A program made the position numbers and the translations under genes. The notes under the pieces were generated by a model. The model ran no database searches. It was not told where the DNA came from and was given only the letters and a program-made list of their open reading frames with translations. From Leptasterias polaris (Eukaryota; Echinodermata; Asteroidea; Forcipulatida; Asteriidae), in assembly GCA_037783415.1 (NCBI GenBank), contig JAZGTN010000149.1, positions 2,869,738 through 2,933,737 of the forward strand: 64,000 nt of DNA. The letters are read 5' to 3'. This document shows, one piece after another, positions 12,527 through 25,900 of the stretch (its first letter is position 1; every line of letters begins with the position of its first letter).

Positions 12527-12703
12527 CCTAAAATCACATCCAATCGATTCACTTTTCCTTTAGTTGTTAAATCACATCCAGGCCATTCACATTGTAAAAC
12601 GCTACCTTATTATTTAACAAATGGATTTTATTGTTTATCAAGTTAATAACATATAGCTCAAAAATGTCCACAGTATAGCCGACAAGCTCTTCGTCTTATC
12701 CCA
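12527..12703 (+). repeat. 170-bp direct repeat, copy 2
   Basis: Direct counterpart of 9970-10,140. The bases just before it (a poly-C run and GATTCGCCCCTGATTGG) differ from those before copy 1. Confidence 0.75.
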
Positions 12704-13516
12704 AATAAAAATATTCTTCCTGAACAATACTTTTTTATCCTGTATGTTTTCCCTCAGCCACCCCTTTGCCTTCATCCTACTGTTTGCCGCGCGAAGTACA
12801 CCCAACCCCAATATTATACTATGGCCGTACAAACACCCCAAATTATGCTTCGTACTTGAAGAAAGGGGTGGCAAAGGGTCAGGAGGGCAGGCGACGTTTC
12901 GACCCCACTCGACATCTTTGGCATGCTCACAATTTTATCAAAAGACAACACAACATTGCGTACCGATTTCCACTACCGTTAACGAGCTAATTTTACCCCC
13001 CCCCCCTCTCACCCAACCCCCGTCTACTTCACCCCACATTACAATTTTGCGTCATTTTATGCACAATAATCAGTCCCATCTATAGCGGGTGCTGCGCGAT
13101 CCGATCCTATACGGATACAGCATTTTTTCTGTTAACGATGCTTTGCCTTCTTCCAGCTCACATTTTTTATTTTTTGGACGTGACCTCCTATGTCCCCTTT
13201 ATAATTGTGTTATTTTTATTATTTATTTCATAAATTGATTGCTTACGTTACTCCATGGAGGTAGAAAGTTTTCCTAACTAACTCCATGGTAACTCATTCA
13301 CTGAATAACAACATAAAATTCACAAAGACAATTAGCATTATCGAATATTAGTCGTTACCTGCGTTTAGTGGTATGTAGGCCAAACCCATTCTGAAAATTA
13401 TAACCTCTGATACACTCTCCTTTCCTCCCCCCCTTCCTCACCCAACTTTGTAACATTTTATACGCATCACGGAATCGCACCTATCTAGCGGGTGCCGCGC
13501 GAAGCGTGGCATCTCG
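12704..13516. other. Gene-free stretch with C-rich tracts
   Basis: Contains CCCCCCCCCC tracts and two related GCGGGTGC(T/C)GCGCGA phrases (13,086 and 13,488). Overlapping frames at 12,744-13,085 are low-complexity and not gene-like. Confidence 0.35.
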
Positions 13517-13700
13517 CTAGTATAGAAATATTGACTGCTATGAGGAGCACAGTTAAAATTATAGGCCCAAGGTGATGTCAAAACCATGGCTATGCCCTCA
13601 GCTTCGCTTCGGGCATAGTCGTGGTTTTGACATCACCGAGGGTCTATATTTTTAACTGTGCCCCGAATATTAAGGAGTCAATATTTCTTCTATATACCGA
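13517..13700. mobile_element. Foldback MITE, family with GGCATAGT centre, copy 1
   Basis: The left arm AATATTGACTGCTATGAG...GATGTCAAAACCATGGCTATG pairs with the right arm CATAGTCGTGGTTTTGACATC...GGAGTCAATATTTCTT. Arms are about 75 bases. Non-coding. Confidence 0.7.
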
Positions 13701-13715
13701 AGAAAGGACATCAGT

Positions 13716-13926
13716 TCGCGCCGTGACACGAACGTATACAACGCGTACAGAAGTACACAAGCGACCTATGAATACAGTGTGTTGCGACTGGCGGGCACAG
13801 TCGATTGCTGTGCCCCGGGCACAGTTAATTATGACGTCATCTTGATAGAAAAAGGGGCCCAGCTATTTCAATGACTCCACTTTTAACCAATCAGATTAGA
13901 GGATTATATATGAGGTATATAATAGA
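13716..13926 (+). repeat. Duplicated block, copy 1 (second at 14,461-14,701)
   Basis: GACCTATGAATACAGTGTGTTG, GGCGGGCACAGTCGATTGCT, ATGACGTCATCTTGATAGAAAAAG and ACCAATCAGATTAGAGGATT occur in the same order in both copies. Together with the foldback at each copy's left side this makes two diverged direct copies of one element of roughly 400-650 bp. Confidence 0.7.
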
Positions 13927-14044
13927 ATATAATACCTAGATTGGACGCTCGTACAATACGCAGGTTCTGGCATGAGTGTGGCCATTGGTCACGTGAACAA
14001 GGTTGAAAGTTTAAACGCGCACTAGTGACTTAAGTTTAAACTAG

Positions 14045-14160
14045 TATATAAATATTGACTGCTTTGAGGGGCACAGTTAAAATTATAGGCCCTCGGTGAT
14101 GTCAAAACCATGACTATGCCCGAAGCGAAATTAAGCAGTCAATATTTCTTTTATATACCG
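14045..14160. mobile_element. Foldback MITE, same family, copy 2
   Basis: Carries the left arm seen at 13,517 (AATATTGACTGCTTTGAG, GATGTCAAAACCATGACTATG) but most of the right arm is lost; only AAGCAGTCAATATTTCTT remains to pair. A truncated relative of copy 1. Confidence 0.6.
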
Positions 14161-14460
14161 AATAATATAGATTCTTCTAATCTGATTGGTTAAAAGATTT
14201 CCTGAACATACAAGGCCTACAGCATATTATGCCTTGATTTTGAAATGTAATAAAAGTGTAATATAACTTACCAAAATTTCACCGCGTACTTTATCTGTAG
14301 CTTTGTACTTTTACTATCAGCGGTATCTATGATCTCTCTCAGTCCTTCGTCGTCAACGAGATAAAATCTTGCTTGATTATTACTAGTATTTTCAGCCATT
14401 TTATGCGATATCTAGCTCAGTTTGTCATGTACACAAACAACCCTGACTACGGTGAAACTG

Positions 14461-14701
14461 TTCGCGCTGTGAAACGAACGTACATACGTATACAACGCGT
14501 ACAGACAGTTCTGCAGTACATGCAGTAGTACACAAGCGACCTATGAATACAGTGTGTTGCGCCTGGCGGGCACAGTCGATTGCTATGCCCCGGGCATAGT
14601 TAAATATGACGTCATCTTGATAGAAAAAGGGGGCACAGCTATTTCAATGACTCCGCTTTTAACCAATCAGATTAGAGGATTATATATATGAGGTATATAA
14701 T
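14461..14701 (+). repeat. Duplicated block, copy 2
   Basis: Direct counterpart of 13,716-13,926, with an extra short insertion (TTCTGCAGTACATGCAGTAG) near 14,510. Confidence 0.7.
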
Positions 14702-16379
14702 GCTTTATAAGTACTGCTGAACATCATCATGGTCGGTCTTTTAGTTCGTGACTCCCTTACCACCGTATTGAATTGGCCCTATGTTATTTTAGGGAAGGAA
14801 ATGAGCCTGTTTTAAAAACAGTATAAAAGACCGGCAAAACTCCTAGTTCTGATTGTTACAAACGTTTTTCACTATATTTGTCGTGATACTTACTACGTTC
14901 GCTCATTGTACCTATTTTCTGAGTGACTCCAAAATACGGGATTGTTATCCTCCTGCAAAATTAAAAGGGGATAAACCCCGTTTAGGAAAAACATTTATGT
15001 CAATGTTCGCTTCATAAAATTGCATATGCTTTTACTAATGGGCGACTGCAGATTTGATTATAGGCCTACCACATTATTCATGATAAAGTGTTATGGTGGT
15101 CGCTTTATATGGGAACAAAAGCTGTGTATAATATTATTATTTTATTTGTTCATTTCCATCGATTAAAAAAAAAAAATCAAAGAAAGAAATTATCGTTTTG
15201 TTGTTTGTTTTTTTAAACTTTAGTCCATCCCCCCATAATTTGTGTTGTTACTAGGCCTTCTAGGTTCTTGCATTAGTGGTTTTCTTTCAGAAGCAATCTG
15301 GGATGATTTGTGCCAAGGGGATGGCCTAGGCCTAAGCCATTTCTTTAATATGTAGAGAACAGAATCATACGATGTTATGTAATTAAGGGAATTTGAATAG
15401 CCGGCAGAGAATTCCAGCCGACGACACTGTTTTGTCAATGAATTAATAAAAGGCTTCAAAAACGATTAAATTCATTTTAACCCTATGAAAAATAATCGCC
15501 ATAAAAATAACCGTCAGCCGTTAACGAGAGGCACTTATTGTTCCCTAGGAACTTAGTTATTCAATGACATTACTCACGAAAAAGACGAAAACAGTACAGG
15601 GGGCCTAATATAAGCCCTTGGGTGTCTTTTGAAAATTTGAATTACGATTCAAGTAATTTACTGCTTGTGTCTTGAAATCTAAACACTGTCGTTTCAGCAA
15701 ACTCGGGCGGTGCAGGGACAAGGTGGTTAAATTGTTTGCCTTACTAAACTATATAGGCCTACTTATCTGATTTGAACTATTCCTAACCCTCCGAACTGTA
15801 TTTTACTTAAATGCTTTGTTCTTTACAAAGAAAATCAAACGATGCATGGTCTATAATTATTCACACAGTTAAATTCTCCAATCAATAAGGGCGATGTTCT
15901 GGGGGGCATTTTACATGTATATTAGTGGTCCTTTCTCTATGATTATACAATGGTAATATACAAGTTGGTAAAGAAGTGCATTATACGCAATGGGAGTGTG
16001 CAGGGTGCCAATGTCATTTGTGGTCTTTTATAAAGATTGCCATTTTCTTTCATTTGTTAACTTAAAGAGTAGGCCTAAGTTCGGCGTTCACGCTAACGGA
16101 GTAGACAATTTTCTTTCTGGAACTCAGTAGTTGCTTGGACTAAGGATAAAACTAACATATAAATACCTTGGGCAAGGAAGTCATCAGCCTATTTGGTCAA
16201 ACAGAGTCTAGGTGGAAGATTGTTAATCTTATTTATTGGTCGACTTCATGTGTACAAAATAAAAATGAAGGTCCAACCCCGTTAATACTCAGGAAGTACT
16301 TTACAATAGAAAATGTATATCTCCAATGATAATATTTCTAATGGTAATTTCAATGGTAGTCTACCACAATTTTTTTTCT
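14702..16379. other. Gene-free stretch, nothing recognised
   Basis: AT-rich single-copy-looking sequence without a gene, RNA gene or repeat boundary that I can support. A 79-codon minus frame at 15,220-15,459 has no motif. Confidence 0.35.
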
Positions 16380-18290
16380 GTCTGTATTGTGCCATGAATC
16401 AACACCAGACAATATTCATTCATAGCAACATTTATTTCCAAATTCCCCAATCAACATGAATACACGTAAGCAAAGTGATACAAGCATTATTTTTTAGGAA
16501 TTGGGGGCACAGCCAAATAAGCACAGCTTGTGTTAGGGAGTGCCCATATACACCAAATAAACCTCAAAGAAACAATCACAATAGAGTTAATACAGACAAA
16601 ACAGACAAAGCACAACACACAAAACCAACAAAGACCAGGACAACAAAGACACACAACATTCCATTGGTTTGGTCCTACACTCAAGTAAGAAAGAAAATGA
16701 AAACAAGATTACGGGAACAAAGAAAGTCAATTTTGAAGAAGGTATGACTTAATATTGCGTTGAAAACTAAATAGACTCCGACTATTCCTTAAACTAACGG
16801 GTAATTCATTCCAGTGGAGAGGCCCAGAGTGTCTAATGCTATGTTTAAAGGCAGAGGTCCTAAACTTAAAAAGATGTAAAAGGGAAGAAGACCTAGTATT
16901 GTGGATGTGAACATTATAATTTGGTTGAACCATATTACAAAGTGTTGGGGAAGTTGATTAAAATGGTATTTATAAATAAAAACCAGTTGCTGAAAAACAT
17001 TGATCAAGTTTATAGTAAGGAGATTACAATTTTTGAATAACGTGTTGGTGCTAGCTCGAAAATGACTTTTATAAATTATGCGGATAGCCTTCTTTTGTAA
17101 ATGAACTAAATTACGTAAATTAATGGGAAACCCATTAGCCCAGACAATATTACAGTAAGAAATATAAGGTAAAATTAAGGAACAATAAAGAGTACGCAGA
17201 ATAATACCTGGAAAAACTGATCTGAGACGGCTAATAATACCAATAGATTTAGAAAGTTTGTTACAGACAGCACTGAGATGTGAGGTTTCCAAGTTAACTG
17301 GCTATCAATAACAACACCAAGAAATTTAGTAGAATCAACCTGAGGGATTTGTTCATTACACATGGTAATGTTAAAATTATGAACACGTTTTTTGTTTCTA
17401 TTGCAAAAAATCATAAAGTTGCATTTCTTATAGTTGATAGATAATCTGTTAGCAATGAACCAGTTAGAAAGCTTATTTAAATTAACATTAGCACCCTGAA
17501 ATAATGTAAAAAGGTCCTTGTTTGAACATAACACATTAGTATCGTCTGCATAAAGTATGAGAGAAAACAAGTTAGAGGAATTACAAATATCATTAATGTA
17601 AATAAAAAATAAGAGGGGACCCAATAAACTACCTTGTGGAACGCCGCATGATATTTCAGAAAAATGGGAAGTGGAATTGTCATAAATTGTACATTGGGAA
17701 TGGTTGGATAAATAGCTAGAAAACCATTCAATTGCCACCCCACGAAAGCCATAATGTATTAACTTATCTAGTAAAATGCGATGATTAATTGTATCGAAGG
17801 CCTTCGATAAATCTAAGAAAATACCCGTAGTATACAGATTATCTTCGAAACCATCAATAATTTTGTTAGTTAAATCAATCAAAGCCATAGCAGTAGACCG
17901 ATTACTACGAAACCCATACTGGCCATCATGAAGTAATTTAAACTTATCTAAAAATTTGACCGTCCTGTTGTACATAATTTTTTCAAACAGTTTAGAAAAA
18001 CAAGATAAAACAGAAATAGGGCGGTAATTACTAATGACAGTTGGATCTCCACTTTTAAAGATTGGAGTTACTCTCGCCACTTTTAACTTGTCCGGAAAAA
18101 TACCAGTGGTTAGAGACAAGTTAATAATATAACATAGCGGTACACTAATACTCCTAATATCAAAGCTTTTCATGAATAAAGGATGACAACAGTTCCGTTT
18201 TGCTACATGAAGGTCTCCGAGTGTAACAAGTCGTAGGAATAAGCGTGCCATGAAAATGTTAAACAAAAATCCAACAACCAGCTCTTAAAA
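16380..18290 (-). mobile_element. 5'-truncated non-LTR retrotransposon (CR1/L2 or Jockey-like LINE)
   Basis: On the minus strand a reverse transcriptase frame is followed by about 350 bp of 3' untranslated sequence ending near a poly-T tract at 16,370. The 5' part, with the expected endonuclease, is missing: recognisable RT sequence starts only at about 18,180. Truncation at the 5' end is the usual result of LINE integration. No target duplication was identified. Confidence 0.85.
16727..18266 (-). pseudogene. LINE reverse transcriptase, truncated and frameshifted
   Basis: The frame 18,266-17,175 holds the core RT: the fingers motif with YRPISVL, the catalytic block [14 protein letters not shown], the GVPQGS motif, and YADD as the active-site box, in the order expected. 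After [18 protein letters not shown] the frame is lost near 17,280 and continues in a second frame (to about 16,935) and then a third (16,933-16,727), which ends in the typical tail GPLHWNELPVSLR...FKxxLxxYLL-like stretch. There are therefore at least two frameshifts and no endonuclease: a dead copy. The RT would have copied its own RNA at a nicked target. CR1/L2-type is my best guess; a Jockey-clade relative is possible. Confidence 0.85.
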
Positions 18291-19786
18291 AAACTGCAGC
18301 TACCGACTAACAGCCGTGTATAATGGTTTCCCAGACAACACGCAAACATCCCTTACCAGTTTTAAGCTCCATTTTATCACTCACGAAATAGGGCCTATTC
18401 AGTTTTGAATTTCAAATTGAAACGGTCAAATATTTCCCACTTCACATCTTCTGGGGGGAAAACTGCCAACGTTAATTCATGCAAACATTATGATAAAGAA
18501 TACCCTCTGCCATTTTTTTTGTTGTTGAATTGAATAGGCCTTTAGGCCTGATGATGTAAAACTTTATTCAACTTTCAGTGAAAAAAAATGACTATGCCCT
18601 TGTGATGTTTTTCAAATATTTCCGTATTCAGCGCTTAGGCGGTTAAGTTGAGTTGATGAATCTTGCTTTTTGTTATTTATTCCATTAAATGGGTCTTCAA
18701 AATGTACCACAAACCTGTCAAGAAGTACAGCCTTACTATTTCGATTTGGAGTTGGAAAAGGAGTGCCAAGAAAAACCACTCCTAGAAAAGAGTGAAAATA
18801 AGAAAAAAACTGCCTCTTAAAAAAAGTGAAATTGTGAGTGCAAAAGATAACTCTTTTGCCAACGATAAATGACAGAGGAAAGTTGGTCAATTTAAATCAT
18901 TATTGCTGCATCTGTAGTTAAAGGTAAACCGAATTAAATAATATGAACAAATCATCACTGAAAACGTGAATTTCCTCATAGATGACAATTTGAAAAACAA
19001 AAGTATTGCAAATCAAACAATACATCAAAAATAAATGAAACAAAACTTTCAGTTTCTGTAGTTCAGCGTACCAAGCAGGGTTACTTTTATTATATAAAGT
19101 TTTTCAACAGGAACAATAAATGCCTCAAAACCCATATAGGAACATTAAATGATGAATCTATAATTATATTATTTCGAAGTATAGGGTATAGGGTAATTAA
19201 AGAGGCACTCTCATTGTACGCTTTATATGAAATTGTCAGGACCCTGACAAGCTGAAACACATCTTCGTGTCTTTTGATATTAGTGATAGTATTACATCAA
19301 AATGTCTGAAATTGTTTTGTTAAGTTCAAAATCATGCACAGCGAAACCATGCACAGCAAGACGAAAGTGACACTCTAAGACATTTGGATTGTACATGCTT
19401 GCCAAAAAGTATACAAGAAAATACAGTTGTGTGCGTAGCCAACACAATAAGTATTAAAATAAAAGATTTGTTATTTAAATTACATATCCCCCTAAAATTG
19501 ACATCAAGTAATTAGTAATATAAAGCTGAATAAACTCACTGGTAGTTGTTCTATCAAAGTTGAATCTCCTAAATGCTTGTAACCAGCTAAAAAGTTCATC
19601 GGAAACTGTCTTAATTTTACAGGGATTTTAATCAATAGACAACTTTGGTAATGTGTTTGACAGTTCAGCCTTCAGCAGTAATTAGGGATGCAAATGGCAC
19701 AATAATTAATTATTTTTCTACATCAACTTAATTAAATTGTCATCTTTCCTTTGCTCATTAATGATGACCTATATTTTCTTAAAGAG
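18291..19786. other. Gene-free stretch, nothing recognised
   Basis: AT-rich with only short frames. No RNA gene, domain or repeat boundary could be supported. Confidence 0.35.
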
Positions 19787-20355
19787 GAAGGGAAGTGACC
19801 AATTAAGTTTAGTGCTCATTTTCCCATTTATATAGAGTCCTCATGTGAGTGGAGCAAAAATAACAAGTCTATACTAACCTAACATTAAAATGGTTTAAAA
19901 TGCCATTTTATTCAATACCCTTTCAGTTCAAAAATGTGTCAACATCCAAAACATCATGATGACAACATTCTGAGAAAAATGGACCTCAACATTTTTGGAT
20001 GGGAATGTTTGTTTCAAAGTCCTGACTTTCAACGGAATTTAATCAAAACAACATTGAATGTGACATTTTAACGGTCAAAAATGTCCTCCTTGGAATGTGA
20101 AGATCCCTAAGTTGTTGAATTACAATGACATCGTGTTTTAAATTTCGCCAAGAAAAACGTCAAAACATCACTGTACAAAAATGTGGTGACCTATTTTTTC
20201 TCAGAATGGTGTCATCAAATGTTTTTGATGTCGACGATTTACACCATTTTAATGTGAGGTTAAAAACTTTAAATTGTTTCCCCACTCACATGAGGACTCT
20301 ATCTAATAAATTGGAAGATGAGTACATCACAAAATTGAAATGGTCACCTCCCTTC
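19787..20355. mobile_element. Foldback element with ~285-bp arms
   Basis: The two halves are inverted relatives over their whole length. The ends pair as GAAGGGAAGTGACC against GGTCACCTCCCTTC, then AGAGTCCTCATGTGAGTGG against its exact complement, then TTAAAATGGT and CATTCTGAGAAAAA. The 95-codon plus frame at 20,125-20,412 lies on the right arm and is not a gene. Non-coding foldback MITE of unknown family. Confidence 0.75.
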
Positions 20356-21640
20356 TACAATGATAAACTATTTACTGGCATTGTCCACTTCACCGAGGGT
20401 CAATCTGGTTGAGTATACAGTAAGCTTCCTTCTTTCTAGTTAACGGTTTAACACCTGTCCCAGCCTGTATAGGGAAAACAAAAGAATCAGATTATCACTA
20501 ACAAATTTGCTTATACGAGAATGCGTACAAAGGGGCCTGCAAGCACAATCATATCACAGTACACACTGGGTTCCCAACCCCATCATCTGAAACAATCAGA
20601 ATTTAACACAGAACATGGCAAAGCTGATATCATGCCTTAATTCTGTAAGGCAAAGCTGATTTACTTACCAATGTTTAACTTCCATGTTTTCCTCTTCCAG
20701 ATACTTTCATTCAGTATTCTTTATAGGTAACAGGACTTGACAGCATTTTGAACTTTGTGGATCTGTTTTCTGAACAAATATATAATAGCGTTTTTATAAC
20801 TTGTTTTTATAACTATTATGGACTTATTTTGCACTAATTTTGTAGATGAACCAGACAAATAATGTAATAAAAATTTATAATAGTCCAGTGGGTTGGGGCA
20901 ATGGAGGTGTATATATAAATAAATACTAAACTATGACTAGGTAGTCTAGAGTCTAAGAGGGTATGGCCATGGGTGTTCATGGGCTCTGGAGTCTGATTCT
21001 TAACATGCTGAACTGATCGAATGATTCCTCGAACAGTTTTGTAGTCGATTAATAAAAGTAAACAATGTCCTACTTCTACTTCTACGTGGTACTCGGCAAT
21101 GTCCGTAAGTCCGGATCTGCTGAAGAAGGTCTATCGTCGATTTCGTCGAAATACATCATTACAATTACATGTAATGTAAAACCGTACCATCCGTCGTACA
21201 TGTTTTCTCGTTCAACAATGAACAACCCTGAACGGTTATTAAAATCAAAACACCCAAGTACTAAGCTTACCTTGAACTGTTTCCTAAATTCGTTTGAGCT
21301 TGTCCTCATCATGGAAGGCCCCACACTTTCTTTGGGGTCGTTTTGCAGTCGCGGATCCGGGGGGGGGGGGGGGGGAGGAGGGGGCACGTGCCCCTGGGTA
21401 AAATTTGATTGTTTATTTTAATTTTTTTTCTGTGGTGTCTTTTCCCCCAGCGGCAGAATGGAATTCTTTTTCATCCTATGCCTATCAAATTTGTTTCTTT
21501 CTGCCAAAATGAATCTTTCATGATATGTCACTTGTAATCGCTTAGATTTGAACAATATTTTTGGAATAAATATGCATGAAACCAGATATTGCAGCGACCA
21601 GATCCAAACGCGAGATTTGTGGGATTAACATTTTCTTTGA
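20356..21640. other. Gene-free stretch with a G17 tract
   Basis: A poly-G run of about 17 at 21,359 sits beside GCAGTCGCGGATCCGG. Frames of about 100 codons on both strands across 21,065-21,421 include translated poly-G and show no domain. Confidence 0.35.
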
Positions 21641-22262
21641 GTAAAATTAGAAGATTGGTATGGATCAGAAGAGCTTAAAAAGTGTGTATATTTCTCGGTT
21701 TCAGGCACACAGAGGCTTGTTTTGTTACCCTTCGCCCCTGAACCCCCACCTTCGATGTTACAGAAATGTTTTTCAGTAAATTTAGAAGATTTATATGGGT
21801 TCTAAAAAGAGTGTGTCTATTTCTCTGTTTTAGGCACAAGGAGGCTCGGTTTTTCACCCCTCAAAATGCCAAAAGCTCAAAGCTTCCGGGGGGGGGGGGG
21901 GGGGGCTTTTCCCCCGGACCCCCACCAGGGCTTCGCCCCCCAGACCCCACCATCGATATTACAGAAATGTTTCCAGTAAATTTAAAAGATTTATATATAT
22001 CTGATTTCCAATAAGAGTGTGTCTATTTCTTTGTTTTAGGCACATGGAGGCTTGATTTTTCACCCCTCAAAACGCCAAAAGCTCAGAGCTTCAGGAGGCT
22101 TCGCCCCATGAACCCCACCGCGGGGCTTCTCCCCTGGAGCCCACCAGGGGCCGTAAGGCCGGCCCCTGGACCCCACCCTTTTTGGGTTCACCCTCTAATA
22201 CAAGATCCTGGTTGCGCCGTTGTGCCCCCCGGTTTACAAAATCCTGGATCCGCCCCTGTTGT
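21640..22262. repeat. Three tandem diverged copies of a ~170-200 bp repeat
   Basis: GTGTGT(A/C)TATTTCT...TTTTAGGCACA(C/A/T)...GGAGGCT recurs at about 21,680, 21,810 and 22,016, each followed by TTTTCACCCCTCAAAA-like and CTTCGCCCC..GACCCCACC-like blocks. GC-rich runs with poly-G fill the gaps. The ATATTACAGAAATGTTT phrase begins each new copy. Confidence 0.65.
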
Positions 22263-22935
22263 GTAGCTTCAGGCTTCACGTTTCTTCAGGAAATTTTGCA
22301 ATCTGTAAATGGCGACCGTTGAAACTTTTTTTCAGAGCCTAAAATTGTACGTCAACAATGATTGGCTGTAGCAAACGTGAATTCGTTCTGTGATTGGTTG
22401 ACTGTGATAAACAAAAGTCGCTCCAAAGTTGGGCGGGAATAAAATAGGTTTCTGGTTTTTTTAAGTAAAATCGCTACGGCCAAACAAGTCAAGTTGGTCA
22501 CAAGGGGAGAGGTCGGAATCTTAAAAATTTAAATTAACTTTGAGACAAAATGTAAACACACTTTTAACAGCAAATACTACCAAAGTGAACCCATGTGAAC
22601 TTCATTTTTTCCATAAAATCGAGAATTTGGTTCGAACATCTAATTTAATTCGTATTCATTGAATGATAATTACAAACAGTAATAACATTACACACTGTGG
22701 TCTCTTAAGTGATTCACTTTGTGTGTTTATGATTCGTCACAATGATTAATGGCTCTAGACTCCTTAATACATGAGTAGAATAAATCCCGAAACTGTCTTT
22801 TAAAAATACCCTTTTAAGATTGTAGGTCACTGTGATTGTTTGTTAAAACCGTCGTAAAATTACATTTCCAACGATGTCGATATTAGTCACACATCAAAGT
22901 TATGAGTATGGCTCTATGAAGAAAACGAAGCCAAC
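22263..22935. other. Gene-free stretch before the satellite, nothing recognised
   Basis: No gene, RNA gene or clear repeat. Ends where the first degenerate satellite unit begins. Confidence 0.35.
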
Positions 22936-25900
22936 AATGTGGGATAATATTATCCCTAAATGCAACCTGTTCAAACGAGATAATATTATCCAGTTCCGAG
23001 AGTTGGCCGAGGCTGAATGCGGCATAGTATAATCTCTGAATGCAACCAGTTCTCACGATATAATATTATCCAGGTCCGAGAGTTGGCTAAGGCTGAATGT
23101 GGGATAATATTATCTCTGAATGCAACCAGTTCTCACGAGATAATATTATCCAGGTCCGAGAGTTGGCTAAAGGCTGAATGTGGGATAATATTATCTCTGA
23201 ATGCAACCAGTTCTCACGAGATAATTATTATCCAGGTCCGAGAGTTGGCTAAGGCTGAATGTGGGATAATATTATCTCTGAATGCAACCAGTTCTCACGA
23301 GATAATATTATCCAGGTCCGAGAGTTGGCTAAAGGCTGAATGTGGGATAATATTATCTCTGAATGCAACCAGTTCTCACGAGATAATTATTATCCAGGTC
23401 CGAGAGTTGGCTAAGGCTGAAGATGGGATAATATTATCTCAGTGCAACCAGTTCTCACGAGATAATTATTATCCAGGTCCGAGAGTTGGCTAAGGCTGAA
23501 GATGGGATAATATTATCTCAGTGCAACCAGTTCTCTCGAGATAATATTATCCAGGTCCGAGAGTTGGCTAAGGCTGAATGTGGGATAATATTATCTCTGA
23601 ATGCAACCAGTTCTCACGAGATAATATTATCCAGGTCCGAGAGTTGGCTAAAGGCTGAATGTGGGATAATATTATCTCTGAATGCAACCAGTTCTCACGA
23701 GATAATACTATCCAGGTCCGAGAGTTGACTAAGGCTGAAGATGGGATAATATTATCTCTGAGTGCAACCAGTTCTCACGAGATAATATTATCCAGGTCCG
23801 AGAGTTGGCTAAGGCTGAATGTGGGATAATATTATCTCTGAATGCAACCAGTTCTCACGAGATAATATTATCCAGGTCCGAGAGTTGGCTAAAGGCTGAA
23901 TGTGGGATAATATTATCTCTGAATGCAACCAGTTCTCACGAGATAATACTATCCAGGTCCGAGAGTTGACTAAGGCTGAAGATGGGATAATATTATCTCT
24001 GAGTGCAACCAGTTCTCACGAGATAATATTATCCAGGTCCGAGAGTTGGCTAAGGCTGAATGTGGGATAATATTATCTCTGAGTGCAACCAGTTCTCACG
24101 AGATAATATTATCCAGGTCCGAGAGTTGGCTAAAGGCTGAATGTGGGATAATATTATCTCTGAATGCAACCAGTTCTCACGAGATAATACTATCCAGGTC
24201 CGAGAGTTGACTAAGGCTGAAGATGGGATAATATTATCTCTGAGTGCAACCAGTTCTCACGAGATAATATTATCCAGGTCCGAGAGTTGGCTAAGGCTGA
24301 ATGTGGGATAATATTATCTCTGAATGCAACCAGTTCTCACGAGATAATACTATCCAGGTCCGAGAGTTGGCTAAAGGCTGAATGTGGGATAATATTATCT
24401 CTGAATGCAACCAGTTCTCACGAGATAATACTATCCAGGTCCGAGAGTTGGCAACCAGTTCTCACGAGATAATATTATCCAGGTCCGAGAGTTGGCTAAA
24501 GGCTGAATGTGGGATAATATTATCTCTGAATGCAACCAGTTCTCACGAGATAATATTATCCAGGTCCGAGAGTTGGCTAAGGCTGAAGATGGGATAATAT
24601 TATCTCAGTGCAACCAGTTCTCTCGAGATAATATTATCCAGGTCCGAGAGTTGGCTAAGGATGAATGTGGGATAATATTATCTCTGAATGCAACCAGTTC
24701 TCACGAGATAATATTATCCAGGTCCGAGAGTTGGCTAAGGCTGAATGTGGGATAATATTATCTCTGAATGCAACCAGTTCTCACGAGATAATACTATCCA
24801 GGTCCGAGAGTTGACTAAGGCTGAAGATGGGATAATATTATCTCTGAGTGCAACCAGTTCTCACGAGATAATATTATCCAGGTCCGAGAGTTGGCTAAGG
24901 CTGAATGTGGGATAATATTATCTCTGAATGCAACCAGTTCTCACGAGATAATACTATCCAGGTCCGAGAGTTGGCTAAAGGCTGAATGTGGGATAATATT
25001 ATCTCTGAATGCAACCAGTTCTCACGAGATAATACTATCCAGGTCCGAGAGTTGGCAACCAGTTCTCACGAGATAATATTATCCAGGTCCGAGAGTTGGC
25101 TAAAGGCTGAATGTGGGATAATATTATCTCTGAATGCAACCAGTTCTCACGAGATAATATTATCCAGGTCCGAGAGTTGGCTAAGGCTGAAGATGGGATA
25201 ATATTATCTCAGTGCAACCAGTTCTCTCGAGATAATATTATCCAGGTCCGAGAGTTGGCTAAGGATGAATGTGGGATAATATTATCTCTGAATGCAACCA
25301 GTTCTCACGAGATAATATTATCCAGGTCCGAGAGTTGGCTAAGGCTGAATGTGGGATAATATTATCTCTGAATGCAACCAGTTCTCACGAGATAATACTA
25401 TCCAGGTCCGAGAGTTGGCTAAAGGCTGAATGTGGGATAATATTATCTCTGAATGCAACCAGTTCTCACGAGATAATACTATCCAGGTCCGAGAGTTGGC
25501 AACCAGTTCTCACGAGATAATATTATCCAGGTCCGAGAGTTGTCTAAAGGCTGAATGTGGGATAATATTATCACTGAATGCAACCAGTTCTCACGAGATA
25601 ATATTATCCAGGTCCGAGAGTTGGCTAAGGCTGAAGATGGGATAATATTATCTCAGTGCAACCAGTTCTCACGAGATAATATTATCCAGGTCCGAGAGTT
25701 GGCTAAGGCTGAATGTGGGATAATATTATCTCTGAATGCAACCAGTTCTCACGAGATAATATTATCCAGGTCCGAGAGTTGGCTAAAGGCTGAATGTGGG
25801 ATAATATTATCTCTGAATGCAACCAGTTCTCACGAGATAATATTATCCAGGTCCGAGAGTTGGCTAAAGGCTGAATGTGGGATAATATTATCTCTGAATG

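Noticed and set aside
16475..16747. A 90-codon plus-strand protein
   Set aside because: It is the antisense of the LINE's 3' untranslated region.
20125..20412. A 95-codon plus-strand gene
   Set aside because: It lies on one arm of a foldback element and its mirror is the other arm.
21065..21421. Proteins of 101-118 codons on both strands
   Set aside because: They include the translation of a poly-G run, and there is no domain or splice support.
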